Positions 1-10,945 of a stretch of DNA of 40,693 nucleotides are shown here, piece by piece. The translations under genes were made by a program, and so were the position numbers. Origin of the DNA: Chromera velia (taxonomy: Eukaryota > Sar > Chromeraceae); the NCBI GenBank assembly GCA_018398765.1, contig JAHBMJ010005097.1:32501-73193 (forward strand), given 5' to 3'. Under the pieces are notes generated by a model that was not told the origin of the DNA, did not search any database, and was given only the letters and a program-made list of their open reading frames with translations. Numbering within the stretch: position 1 is the first letter of the stretch; each line of letters starts with the position of its first letter.

Positions 1-384
1 CAAACCCCTCAAACAGAAATTCAGATAGGCTCAGAGACATGAAGCACTGAGGATATCGCGGTCTGGGGTCATATAGCACCTCAAGATTCGGTGTGGTTGG
101 AAGTATCTCGCGTTTCACAGCAGTGGGATAGACTACGTGAAGAAAGGACAAACCCCGAGTGCACATACAGGTTGAAAGCAAGGTAGAAGCGGTCAGCCAG
201 TCAACAGAAGACTTGAAGCAGCTGGCCAAACGAAGAAATACGCAAACTGTTCGGCAGCAGACAAGGTCATAAGAGAGTCCTCCAACTCCACAGAATTGGA
301 GACGGCTGGAGACGGATCTGTCCCAATTCTGCACACAAGATTCAATTTGGACTTCCGCTCTCGCTCTGCCGTGTGGCTGCTTAC

Positions 385-892
385 CTCCACCAAGGTTTCC
401 CCATCCACCGGAGATGGCGTTGGCAGTTCCAACGCAGGAGGGTGCGAACATCTGCGCAGTGAAGAACTGGCAAGGGACGAAAGCAGCTCCAAGGTATCCG
501 ATGCAGAATCGGAGAAAGTAGAACTGGTTGATTGTGCTGCACAGTCCGTAGCATGCGACCGGGATCGCACCCAGAATCAGAATGGAAGCCATCGCCAGAC
601 GGGGTCCGATGGTATCGCAAATGGGTCCGAAGGCAAACCGAAGAATGATAGTGGACGCCACAGCGTAGGTGACGGACAGAGCCCACTCGTCATCACTCAT
701 GGGGAAGTTCTTCTTCAGAATAGGGCCCATGGGGGCGAGAGCATACCAGGCAATGAAGGCCACGTGGAAGCAGATCCATGCAAAGTGAAACCCCCTCATG
801 TTGGGCATGGAAGTGTCCAGGAAGTGAATTTTCTTGGCCTTGCCAGAGGCATCGACCGGAGGGCGCCCGAAGAGGCCGAGAATGGACGACAT
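385..892 (-). CDS. NRT2: NRT2/NNP-family nitrate transporter, first exon (partial)
   Basis: First exon of a high-affinity nitrate/nitrite transporter (major facilitator superfamily, NNP branch), a plasma-membrane importer feeding nitrogen assimilation. The ATG is at 892-890 and 169 codons can be read before a GTAAGC donor at 384. The N-terminus is cytosolic, followed by hydrophobic stretches from about residues 33-55 and 73-90. The MFS loop motif appears as RFAFGPICDTIGPR (about residues 90-103). The exon ends in the NNP nitrate signature, with FVPCQFFTAQMF, then VGTANAISGGWGNLGG at the splice site. The next exon, expected to begin with a Gly-Val-Thr-Gln-like segment, is not visible, so intron 1 probably runs past the left edge. 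The frame stays open through the intron to base 1, but that translation is unlike the family. Transcribed away from the dioxygenase gene. The family assignment is firm; substrate preference (nitrate or nitrite) is not determined. Confidence 0.93.
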
Positions 893-1295
893 CTTGCCTG
901 GTTTGTGCTGATTTGGGGGGGGCGGATAGGTGTATGGTCTCTCGGGGGGGAAATTCTGCTTTGGCACTTGTTGGGTGATGGAGTTCACTCCGGGAAGTTT
1001 CGATTTCCTTGTCCTTTCTTTCCCGGGTTCTGCTGGTATAGAGTGCTGTGGTGGAAAGCCGTCTCCGCCACAAATCTGCCTGTCGGGCCTCTGCGCGTGG
1101 CCCGCGCATGCGTGACGAATCACAATGAATCGCAGGTTGGGAGGTCCCGGAAGGCACAAAATTCAAAGTTTTCGTAACGCTCGGCTCGCGAGTCTGGCAG
1201 CTCATGACCGATACGTGCGCGCGGGCAGATTCGTCTGACCTTTATATATCCCTTCGCAGACTGAGAAGTCGATCGATCACCGTTTCAAGTCACTC
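893..1295. promoter_or_regulatory. Shared divergent promoter region (NRT2 / dioxygenase)
   Basis: This 403-bp spacer separates the ATG of the NRT2 gene (minus) from the proposed ATG of the dioxygenase gene (plus). A TATA-like run, TTATATAT, lies at 1242-1249, about 50 bp upstream of the dioxygenase ATG, which is a plausible core-promoter distance. The half nearest NRT2 has G-runs at 916-922 and 942-948. No nitrate-responsive element was recognised. Assignment as a promoter is positional inference. Confidence 0.45.
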
Positions 1296-3339
1296 ATGCA
1301 GGGAAATAGTTCTGAGGCCATGCAACGGCTGATGAGTAGTAAAAGCATGAGAACAGAGACCAGCTATTGATACTTTTTTTGGTCAGAAGCTGTTCAGCTG
1401 AAATTCCAAAAAAAGAAAGGACCTGATTGGGAGCTGGCAAGTGAGGAAGGCTTTTGGGACGAAGCAAGCACTCACTTCGGCTGGGACCGCACTCAGCCTC
1501 TGTCATGGAATGCGAAGGAGAAGTGGTTCACGATGGCCAACAGATCGGACTGTGGCCACTTTAGAGGGTGGGATTATTCCGAATTTCAATGGTACTGCAG
1601 GAAGAAATCTAAGTGGGTGTATGACCTCATCTACCCTGGTGCAAAGGGAGATCTGATATGCTCCTTCAACAGCATCAACATCTTCAGACCTTTCGGGATC
1701 GATTCCCGATGGGCAACCATGCGCCATCCATGGTACCACATTGACAACCCGAAACCTTCCTTGGACAGATTTGGAATTTCTGGAGGTTTGTATGTCACTC
1801 AGGTCACTGCAGAGACTGGCGGGTTTGTTGCGATTCCGAAAAGTCACAGAGGGTACCGGCCCCTAGAGTTCTCTTCTCTGGACTCTGTCGGTGCATTCAA
1901 AAACGTGCACCCAATTTTGCAAGAGTCCATGAACAACCGAGCATCGGATGTAGAGCGTCCTACGGATCCTCCTGCCCCTCCTGAAGAGCCTGAAGTCCCC
2001 TTCTCGTTCTCCGGAATGACTTTGAAGGGAGCAGACGAAGAGGCAGGCTCTGAATCTGGTACTCATGCAGAGGCGTCGGCATCGGGTCAAAAGAGAGATT
2101 CCGGCTGCAGAGGAAAGGAGAAGGAAAGAGAGAGGGAAGAATACCCAGTTGGTTTGAATGAATTTGTGCCCCCAAGTGTGCAAGACTCTGGTTATCTGGA
2201 CATTTGCAGGTCAGTCAGTGCTGCCAGGCATTTGGATGGCGTCAGAACTCCGTGTTTGTCTTTGAGAACTTCGTTGTTCTATTGGATTGTTCTGTTTCGC
2301 CTGCACGGTCCTGTCGACTTATTTTACAATACATACACTGAATCAGCTTGAGGGCCCCTCAGCTCTCCACTAAAGTCCCTTTCCTTCCTCCAGGGAGCGA
2401 TTTCTCATCTGATTCTTTCACACTCTGTTCGAACGAACGAGGCTCGCAAGAGCTTTTTAATTATTGAAGTCGAACGCAGATCGCCCTGCTGTTCGTTCCA
2501 CCTCCACAGATCGAAAACACATGCCCCGCTGCACGGACGTCATCTTACCGATTTTCTCACACACCCAATGAATTACATGAGACTGTTGTCAAGGGTGCCC
2601 ATTGAAGACGACCGTGTGCACACTGGATTGAGCCTTGGTCTCCCGTGTTTGTTTTTCGAATGATGAATTAGTGGGGGAGTCAATCAATCAGTCAATCAGT
2701 CTGTCAATCTTGCAGTCACTCAAGCAATTAGGCGGTCAGTCAGTCAATCAGTCAACAAGGCTTTCGAATAGTCGGAAAGTCTGTCATCCAGTCAGTCAGT
2801 AAGTCAGTCGGTCAGTCTGTGGGACAGTCAGCCAGTCAATGAATGAATGAATGAATGAGTGAATGAATGAATGAATGAATGAATGATCGAATGCTTGCAG
2901 TTACAAGCAGGGGATGGATTCCGAAGCCAACCTGAGAACCCAAAACACACAGCACACACAGCCTGTGTTGGTCTGTACGCGCGGCCCCGGAAGACTGATT
3001 CTCTGGGACCCCCGTCTTGTGCATTGCTCCACAGCGGCCATCAGAGTGCAAACTCCTCTGAAACAGGAGGAGCATGTAGAAATGCCTCCTCCTCCCCCTC
3101 CTTTCCGTCCTTCTCTTCTGCGTCTCCTTGGATGGATCTCTTTCTGTCCTGCCGGCTGGGCTTCGGCAGACGTTCTCAGGGAGCGTCGTGATCTGGTCTC
3201 CCGGGGTTTGGGGATCAACGAGGCGACGCCCTGGGTCCTCTCCTCCCAGCGTCGCTTCGAGTCTCCTCTCTGTGGCGCCTCCGCCTGGGAGGATCAGGAA
3301 GTGCAGACATTCATATCTGGAAGAAAACACCAGAATTGA
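1296..3339 (+). CDS. Phytanoyl-CoA dioxygenase (PhyH)-like 2-oxoglutarate/Fe(II) oxygenase
   Basis: Predicted non-haem iron, 2-oxoglutarate-dependent dioxygenase of the PhyH-like group; the substrate is unknown. My model joins exons 1296-1338, 1387-2209 and 2901-3339 in phase, giving 434 residues and a TGA stop. The iron-binding HxD is in WYHIDN (His132, Asp134). The distal His330 is in PGRLILWDPRLVH, encoded by exon 3, with an Arg seven residues on that may bind 2-oxoglutarate. Upstream, the FWDEASTHFGWDR and PLSWNAKEKW segments match the N-terminal region common in algal and bacterial PhyH-like proteins. An acidic, low-complexity linker (about residues 195-270) sits between the two halves of the core and is poorly conserved in kind. 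The first intron would be only 48 bp, so the extreme N-terminus is the least certain part. Intron 2 (691 bp) holds GTCA and GAAT repeats. Confidence 0.8.
2640..2890. repeat. Intronic GTCA/AATC and GAAT microsatellites
   Basis: Within intron 2 of the dioxygenase gene, degenerate GTCA/AATC tetramers run from about 2680 to 2840. They are followed by a purer (GAAT)n tract from 2838 to 2884 that ends 16 bp before the TTGCAG acceptor. Confidence 0.85.
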
Positions 3340-4667
3340 TTATGCAGTCATATTCAGTTCCCTGTTTCTTAATACATCAAAAGCTTAGAATGGAACTTTG
3401 AAACCTAATCATACAAGTATCAATTCTATTTTTATATACACAGTTATGAGAGCCCTAGAGCTAGCTCTACGCTGCCCTAGAGGCGTCTTACTAGTTTTAA
3501 CCAATTCAAATCAATCAAATCACTACACTTCAGAATCTTTTAGAAAAGTTTAATACTATTTAATACTCAAAACCGGCGACAGATAGACAGAGCGGGAAGG
3601 CCCTAGGGCGGAACATATCAATCAATCAATCAATCAATCAAAAACTGCCAGTGTATATATAACAATAAAAACTTTTAACTTTTTTTATGCATGAATATAA
3701 TTCTTATTAAATTGTATGACATCTAGGTTAACATGCAATTATTTAGTCACTGATATATCTTTTTTATACTGCTGTTTGCGGAGGCGATATGAGGCGACTT
3801 CTATAAGACAAAACGGTGACAGTGCTCTAGGGCACCACTAATCACTAATACTATTAAATAATGATATATCAATATAATTTTAAAATTCAAATTTCAAGGC
3901 TCTAAATTTAATTGTTTTTTACTGTTTGTCACAGAAAGACTACCAGAAAGAGTGTAATCCATTTTGATTCCAATTTTTGAATATGATTCATTTACTAGTC
4001 TAGTTACTAGTTCATTTAAACCAAACCTGGACCACACCGCTTTAGCCTTTACGGTTCGTATACACTTTGGCAGTGACTTTGCTCATATTTTCATTGATTG
4101 AGGAAAGCACGTGCTGTCAGTGCATCTACCCAACTGACAGGGTCAACGCACCCAGCAACGCACTTTCAAACCATGCAGATTCATTGCGGAAGGCTGCGCA
4201 TGCAATACAGATTTTCTACACATTTGAATTAGAAAGGAAGGAACGGTAACAAAAAGAAAAACACAAAAATGGGAAAAGCGACCTAATGCTCGGCTGTTGG
4301 GAGACGTTCAGGAGAGAAACTCTGTCTGTACGCCAACGATTCGCAAGCACCTCTCGACCAGCCCCTCGACCAGGTCTGAATTAATGCTTCAAGTACATCG
4401 CCTCGCTGTGTGCATCAGCCAGTTTTTTCCGCTCTCTTCTCATCCCGTTTTGAATTTCTCAGCCGACAGAGAGAGAATGACAGGAGCGCCCCCCTTCACC
4501 TCCCTCTGCCGGTCGGAGGGAGAAAGAGAAAAAAGGTAAGAAGAGAAAAACACCATCTCCACGTTTTGCCTTTCCCAATCACTGCTCGTCTCTATGCCTT
4601 GCCTCTTCGGGTATCCCTCGATGGAGACAGAAGGCAGGCAGGCAGGCACACATCTCTGAGATTGACC
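3340..4667. other. AT-rich intergenic region between convergent genes
   Basis: No credible gene is seen. The stretch 3340-4060 is strongly AT-rich and full of CTAG-containing words (for example 3465-3500), with an (AATC)n run at 3618-3641. From about 4250 composition returns to that of gene flanks, and this part probably holds the 3' untranslated region of the minus-strand coiled-coil gene. Open frames here are short and unlike known proteins. Confidence 0.6.
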
Positions 4668-7053
4668 CTACAGAAACGGCGCGGTGGAACCCCTGGCATC
4701 TGAAGGAGTCCGCCCATGGGTAGAGACGTGGGGGAGAGACTGAGCAGGCTGGGCTAATACGACTGGTGGCGCAACAGGGTGAGGGATTTGATGAGAGGTT
4801 GGGACAGGGGGATAGTAGAGAGTTGGAGGGGTCGGAGGGGGGTAGGGGAACGCAGGCTGAGGGGCCGGGGGAGCAGTGCTGCGAATAATGTGAAGACCAC
4901 CCAGGGGCAGGTGCGTCGGGTAGGGAGAGGGGAAAGGGGGGGCGTAGGGAGGGGGGTACATGTAGGTCGGCTTCGGTGCTGGCTGCTCATGAACTCCTTT
5001 GCCGGGGTTCGGGGTGGGAAGACGTTCCGGCTCTTTCTCTGTCTCTGTCTCGTTTGGTTGTGTGCCTTCTTCATGGGTTGGCCTCTTCAAAGAGTCGCCG
5101 TCCTTCCCCTCTTTCTCTTTTTTCTCTGTGTCTGGCAGTGGCTTGTCATCATTTGGTCTTTCCTCTTTTTCATCGCTCACTCTCACTTCTTCCCCCTTCC
5201 GTGCCGCTTCCTCCCCCCCCTTCCATGTAGACGGAGACGGAGACGGGACTGGTCCAGAGACAGGCACCCCTTCAACCTTTTCAGAGAGGGAGACAGAAGG
5301 CGCCTGCTCCCCGGTAGAAGGCAGGGACGTCTGCTTGGGGGCAGCCTGAGAGAGGGCCTGCCTGTAAAGGGGAAGCTTTGACAACTGAATATCGGAAGAA
5401 GCCGCAGCACCCCCCTCCGGCTGCTGGTCGGAGGACCAATGCAACGACTGGGCTTCCGGGTTGGTTTTCGCAGAAGAAGGCGGAAGGTGGAGACGAACTT
5501 GCGGCGATTGCCCAGGAGGGCTACCGACCAGAACGTGTGAGCCTGAGGGGTCACTGACACACTCTTTCTGGCCGGACTGCTGTGTGCACTTTCTCTCCTT
5601 TCCCCGTCTTTCCTCGAGAAGCAGGTTGAGCCACTTGAGGGTCTGCTTCTCCTTTTGCTGCGACTCCCCAAGCCTTAGTTGCAAAGAAAAGTTTTGGTCC
5701 TCCTTGTTCTTCAAAAAACGTTGACACTGAGTGAGCTCTGTTGTCTGCATTTGCAGACGCTTTGTCAGGTCTACCTCTCTCTTGTCATAATTCTCTAGAC
5801 GCTGCTGCAAATCCGCCTCTCTTGTCCTTCTCCCCCAACCTATTTCGAAGGTCCATCTCTTCCTTCTCTTTCTCTTCTAGTCGTTTCAGAAGGTCTTTTT
5901 CCCTCTGTTCTTTCTCTTCCATGAGAGAGGCAAATTCCATCTCCCTCTCTCGCAGCTCCCCCAACTTCCACTCAGCCTGACGCAGTTTGCCTTCTGCCAT
6001 CAACTTGTCCCCTTGGAGAATGCCCATCGAGGAAACGGCTTTGGCCTCTGACGCACGCGCAGTTCGCACCACCTGTGCCAGACTTTCCACCCACCCACAG
6101 GCCGTCTTTGCGTCTGCCTCTGCCTGCCTGATCCTCTCAGACGAGGCAGACACGCCTCTGAAATGCGCCTCCGTCATCTTCGCCGATTCCGCCTTCAACA
6201 CCGCTTCCTGCTGCGACATCATTTGAATCGTTTTCTGCGCCACCTCCGCCCTTTCCCTTTCAGTCTGTAACTGCTTCTGCCAAGCTGCAATCTCCCTTCT
6301 GAAGTCACACTCCATCACCGAAAGCGTCCGTCTCAGAGCCTCGATCACAACGTCCTTCTTCCTCAACTCATCCAACGCCAGAGAGGGTGTCAAGTTTCGA
6401 GGAATGAGAGCCTCGTAGGAAGACAACGACTCCCTCCTTCTGACCTCACGCCAGTCCATCAAATGGCCCGACTCTGAGGTCTGACGAGAATTTGAAATCA
6501 GATGCGGTGGGGGTTCCAGTGAATGAGGACTCGGACCGCTCATGTCTCCCTTCCTCGTCCCTCCCTCCACATTTCGATCCGTTGACTCGGTTTCTACGAC
6601 AGCCCTTGATACCAGCTCCCCCCCCTCAATATCTGATGCATCCTCTTCGGTGAGCGTCCCGAGGAGGAGATCCTCAGTTTGGGGCCTCGGTCTTGCGAGT
6701 GGACGGAAGCGACGACTGCGACTGTCTGCGCAATTCGGAATAGAAGGTGCGAAGGAAAACACTTTCCATCCCCAAAGTGCAGAGTCGTCACTAGACTTGC
6801 ACCCCTGCCCATCTGGCTCCTCGAGACCACCTGGCGACACGCTGTCAAGATCTGGGAGGTCAGCTGGTTCAGAAGGTGCGAGAAACGAAGGGAGTGTCAC
6901 GGGCTCTGCTGCGACGTTCAATTCTTGTTGTGTCTCGGTAGAAGTGGCAGACTGAGCATCAACCGCCACGTCTTGAAACCATTCTTCAAGTGACGCAGAC
7001 ACGCAACCTGAACCATCCTCTAGCTGATCCCCCATTGAGCGTCGGAAGGCCAT
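4668..7053 (-). CDS. Coiled-coil and proline-rich protein with apparent frameshift
   Basis: Unrecognised structural-type protein. The ATG at 7053 opens a frame to a stop at 5785; a second frame, open across 5810, continues to a TAG at 4668. The break is bridged by a 14-residue repeat (two heptads): EEKEQREKDLLKRL, then EEKEKEEMDLRNRL, then a copy split by the break, then ENYDKREVDLTKRL. The two frames therefore belong to one protein of roughly 795 residues. The offset equals loss of a GA dinucleotide in a GAGAG run at 5816-5823. The N-terminal 220 residues are acidic and disordered. A long coiled coil covers about residues 225-460 and includes the break. The C-terminus is Pro/Tyr-rich (for example PTYMYPPPYAPPFP). 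No enzymatic motif or membrane segment is seen. It may be a cytoskeletal or scaffold protein, but this is only inference. It is transcribed divergently from the Deg protease gene. Confidence 0.7.
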
Positions 7054-7740
7054 ATGATCCTCCAGCAAAGGCCCTCACAAAAGACGTCAACTGCGAGCCT
7101 CGGTCTGGATACTTGAAGCTGACATCCGCCAGATTTCGGCCAGCCAAATTTTCACGACAGACTTCAAGTAACCCTAAAGTCTGCTGCAGTCACTCACTCT
7201 CGCTGACTTGCATCCGATGTGGTATATACGACGCAGCAGTGAGGTGGCAGTCTGAAATTGAACATGACAGTCTTGGGTCATTGATCTGGCATGAAAAGGA
7301 TTGAAAAGGATTGGCGCGCCAATTTCAATGGCGGTAGCTTGGCGGGCCGCAACGGTCCGCGCGCGAGAGGGCCGGGCCTGGCGGATCCTGGCGGTGCGCT
7401 CGCGCGCGTGCGTCGATCAAGCATGCATGCAGCCGCGGTATAGCAGGCACAAGCCGTCTCCGAATCACGCCCTCTTGCGTTCCCCCAACGCACTTCCTGG
7501 CCCTAGGCTTGAATGTCCTTGTCATGAGCATTCGGAGCGCTGCTGACACCTTCCCGTGCAAGCTGACGTTTGAACAGTCATCGATTACCTTACCGCAAAT
7601 AGCAACGCTGCACACGCGAAGTGTCTGATCGCGTGATTTCAGAGGAGCCGGGCTAAGAGACTCTCCCGACTGTTTTCTTTGTTTGTTTGTTTGTTTCGGA
7701 ATCTGACCGACGGACAGGGGGGCGACTTGCTCATGAAGCC
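7054..7740. promoter_or_regulatory. Divergent promoter region (coiled-coil gene / Deg protease)
   Basis: This 687-bp spacer lies between two head-to-head genes. It contains a perfect 14-bp palindrome, ATTGGCGCGCCAAT (7310-7323), resembling back-to-back E2F/DP sites (TTSGCGC). Around it is a GC-rich stretch, 7330-7440, rich in CGCG. A (GTTT)n run at 7679-7696 lies just upstream of the protease start. No open frame here is convincing. Confidence 0.45.
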
Positions 7741-7777
7741 ATGCAGTTGTGCTGTCGCTCTTCGGCCTCATTTTTGA
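7733..7777 (+). promoter_or_regulatory. Upstream ORF overlapping the Deg protease start
   Basis: An ATG 8 bases before the protease ATG opens a 14-codon frame that ends in TGA at 7775-7777, inside the protease leader and in another frame. If transcribed, it could lower initiation at the main start by leaky scanning. Only the sequence arrangement is observed. Confidence 0.4.
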
Positions 7778-8981
7778 CTCTCATTTTTGTTCTCATCATG
7801 ACGAGCACCCTAGGGCGGTTTGGGTTGAGGCCCCCGTCTCGGCTTCTATCGGCCTTCCACCCGGTGAAGTCTGTAAACGACTTGCGGCCTTCTCCAGGAT
7901 TTCTCTGGAGAAGTCGGAGGCATGGAGGGGGTCCCCGGTGCCTCACAACGTTACACAGTGAGGGAAACTCCTCTGAGGCATCACAACAGGTGGAGGGAGC
8001 ACCAAAGCCACAGCAGTTCTTAGCGGAGACGGGGCAGCAGACTGAGACGGAAGATTTCAGACACTCGACTGACGGCATGCCGATGCCACATCAGACCTCT
8101 CACTTGTCCCCCACGGCTCTGAGTCAAAAGTGCTTTAACTCTGTTGTGAAGATCTATACTGACTACACAGGTAAGTGCTTAACTTCAGATGCATCTCCGT
8201 ACTACCAAATCGGCGGCCCCCCCCCCCCCTTGCTTTCCCGTCTCGAGATCTTCCTTGACACCTCAACGGCATAGCCACCTTATGTTTCTGACAAGTTCTA
8301 TGCCACTGCTATCATGCGTTTGTGTCTGTTCGCATATCCCCAATTCCCCCATCACTTTTCTTCTGGTGCCTGAAAGCGCATCTCGCCCTAGCATGTCCTC
8401 TCTCATCCCTTCGACAGTCTCTTCGAGAATTGCGGCATGCATACATAACACGGGCTCTTTTCTTTTTCCCCCTCTTTGCCGCTCTTTGTTTTGTCCTCTG
8501 TCTTCTGTCTGTACCGTTGTCCAGATCCCAATTTTGCACAGCCTTGGCAAATGAGGAGGCAGGCGAGGTCCACAGGGTCCGGGTTCGCCATCAGCGGGAA
8601 GCTGATCATGACCAACGCGCATGTCGTGTCCTACAGCTCACGCGTGCTGGTGAGGAAGCACGGAAGTGCAAAGAAATACCTCGCCAAGGTCGTGGCAACA
8701 GGTCACGAGTGCGACCTGGCTGTGCTGTCGGTGGAGGACGACGAGTTCTGGACAGACCTGGAGTGCTTGGAATTCGGGGGGCTCCCTCGGCTCCAGGATG
8801 CAGTCACTGTGGTGGTCAGTCAGTCAGTTAGTCAGTCAGCCAGCCAGCCCGCCAGCCAGACAGACAGTCAGTCAGTTAGTCAGTCAGGCAGCCCGCCAGC
8901 CAGACAGTCAGACAGTCAGCCAGCCAGTCCGCCAGACAGACAGTCAGTCAGTCAGTCAGTCAGTCAGTCAGTCAATCAATT

Positions 8982-9025
<44 letters not shown>

Positions 9026-10357
9026 TGTGGCACATGAATCCATTGTATCCGATCCATCGATCCATCCTCTTTCTGAAACCATGCGGGTACCGACTTGGGT
9101 ATGGGGGGATCAGCGTCTCTCTGTCACAACAGTCTGTTCCCTCCCTGCCTCTCAGAAAGGTGAATGAGTGAGGCGGCAGATTTAGTATATCTGTGCATCG
9201 CTATTTCCGATTTTCCTCTCTGTGCCTTTCAGGGATTCTCCACTTCTCTCTCTCTCTCTCTCTCTCTCCCCCTCTCTGTGTGTGTGTGTGTGTGTGTGAG
9301 TGATTTCGTAAGTATGCACCCGTGGGCTTCTGTCAGTCCACCTCTGTCATGTGCGCATATATGTGTGCATATGTGTGTGTGTGCGTTCGTGAATCTGTGC
9401 TTGTGAGTATGTGCTACACCCCATGTGTGTATGCATGCATGTACGTATGCATGTACTTATTTATGCGCGTGTGTGTGCCTGCATCCTGCATGCTCCCTGT
9501 TTCTGCCATGCAGGGCTACCCCACGGGAGGAGACAACCTGTGCATCACTGCGGGTGTCGTCTCTCGTCTGGACGTGTCGAGCTACGTTCACTCTAACTTC
9601 AGATTGCTGTGTGCCCAGATTGATGCAGCCATCAACCCAGGGAACTCGGGGGGGCCTGCTTTTAAGGGAGAGAAGGTCGTGGGTGTGGCGTTCCAGGGAA
9701 ATGAAGACGCGCAAAACATCGGGTGGGTGCGTGGGTCTGTTCAGTGAATGGGTCTGCTGAAGGGAAATGGATCTGATCTTCTTCGTCTGTCTGAAGGCGG
9801 TCATGAATGTTTACTATTTTTGCCCTTCGACAAGCAATGCTGTGTGTCTCTTTCTGTTTTCGTTCCCCACACCCGTTTTCCCCCTGTCTGCATGGCAAAG
9901 TGGCTGATCACCCTTTGTTTGTCTGTCTGTCTGTCTGTCGACATCTCTAAGAATACCACCGTGTCTTCCTCGGAAGGTCTGCAATCCTGTGGGGGCCTAC
10001 TACTTCATTCATTCTTACTCCATCCTCTCCTTTCCTCCTGCCTTCCTGCCTTCCTACAGGTACGTGATTCCGATCCCTGTCGTACAGCATTTTCTGGAAG
10101 ATATCAAGAGACACGGGGGCAAGCCTGTGGGGTTTGTGACTCTGGGGATCACCTACCAGACTCTGGAGAATGCGTGCATGAGGGAATTCATCGGGATCGA
10201 CGAAATTCCAGCGGCAGAGCTGCCAGAGGGAATCTCGAGAACGGGAATCTTGGTCGTCTCCTCGGATCCTCTTAGGTCTGTTTGCGTCCGTGCGTGCGTG
10301 CGGATGTGTGTGTGTATGTGTGTGTGTGTGTGTGCGTGTGTGTGCGTGCGTACGGAG

Positions 10358-10388
<31 letters not shown>

Positions 10389-10914
10389 TTTCTGTGTGTG
10401 CGTTTCTAAATCTGTCCATGATGCGCAGGGACCGCTTCCTTCCTGGTGCTTTGGGAGGGTCTGCAAGCATGCAGTGTTAGTATAATACACACGCTACTGT
10501 TTGTAAAGATGTGTGTTTCGTTTGATTCGTCACGCCTTGGGCTGACGTCATAAGGGAAATTCATCGATGTCCTTTGGGCCTGCCCGGAGATCCCTTCGGG
10601 GCAGCATGCATGCATCCATTCAATGCATTCATACATGTAGCTTTGCACTCCTGTACAGTCATTTTCTTGCGCTGTCTCGGTTCTTGCAAGTGTCTCCAGA
10701 TGCATTCAAATGCCCTTGTTCTTTCTCTTTTTTCATGCAGGTCTCTGAAGGGCGAGCTTCACAAGAAGGGGGCGGACCCCACGAGGGAGGAGACCAGAGA
10801 GGATGTAGTGGAGATGGAGGCAGCTTTCTCGGAGGAAAAGAGAGCCAAAGTACAGGTAAGAGACGAGTGGCGGGATAGACGAAAGAAGGCTAAAAGAATG
10901 GGCGTTCTCCTGCC

Positions 10915-10945
<31 letters not shown>

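Noticed and set aside
296-1177. 293-codon plus-strand open frame at the left edge
   Set aside because: It lies antisense over the NRT2 exon, whose minus-strand translation carries clear family motifs; the plus-strand product has no recognisable features.
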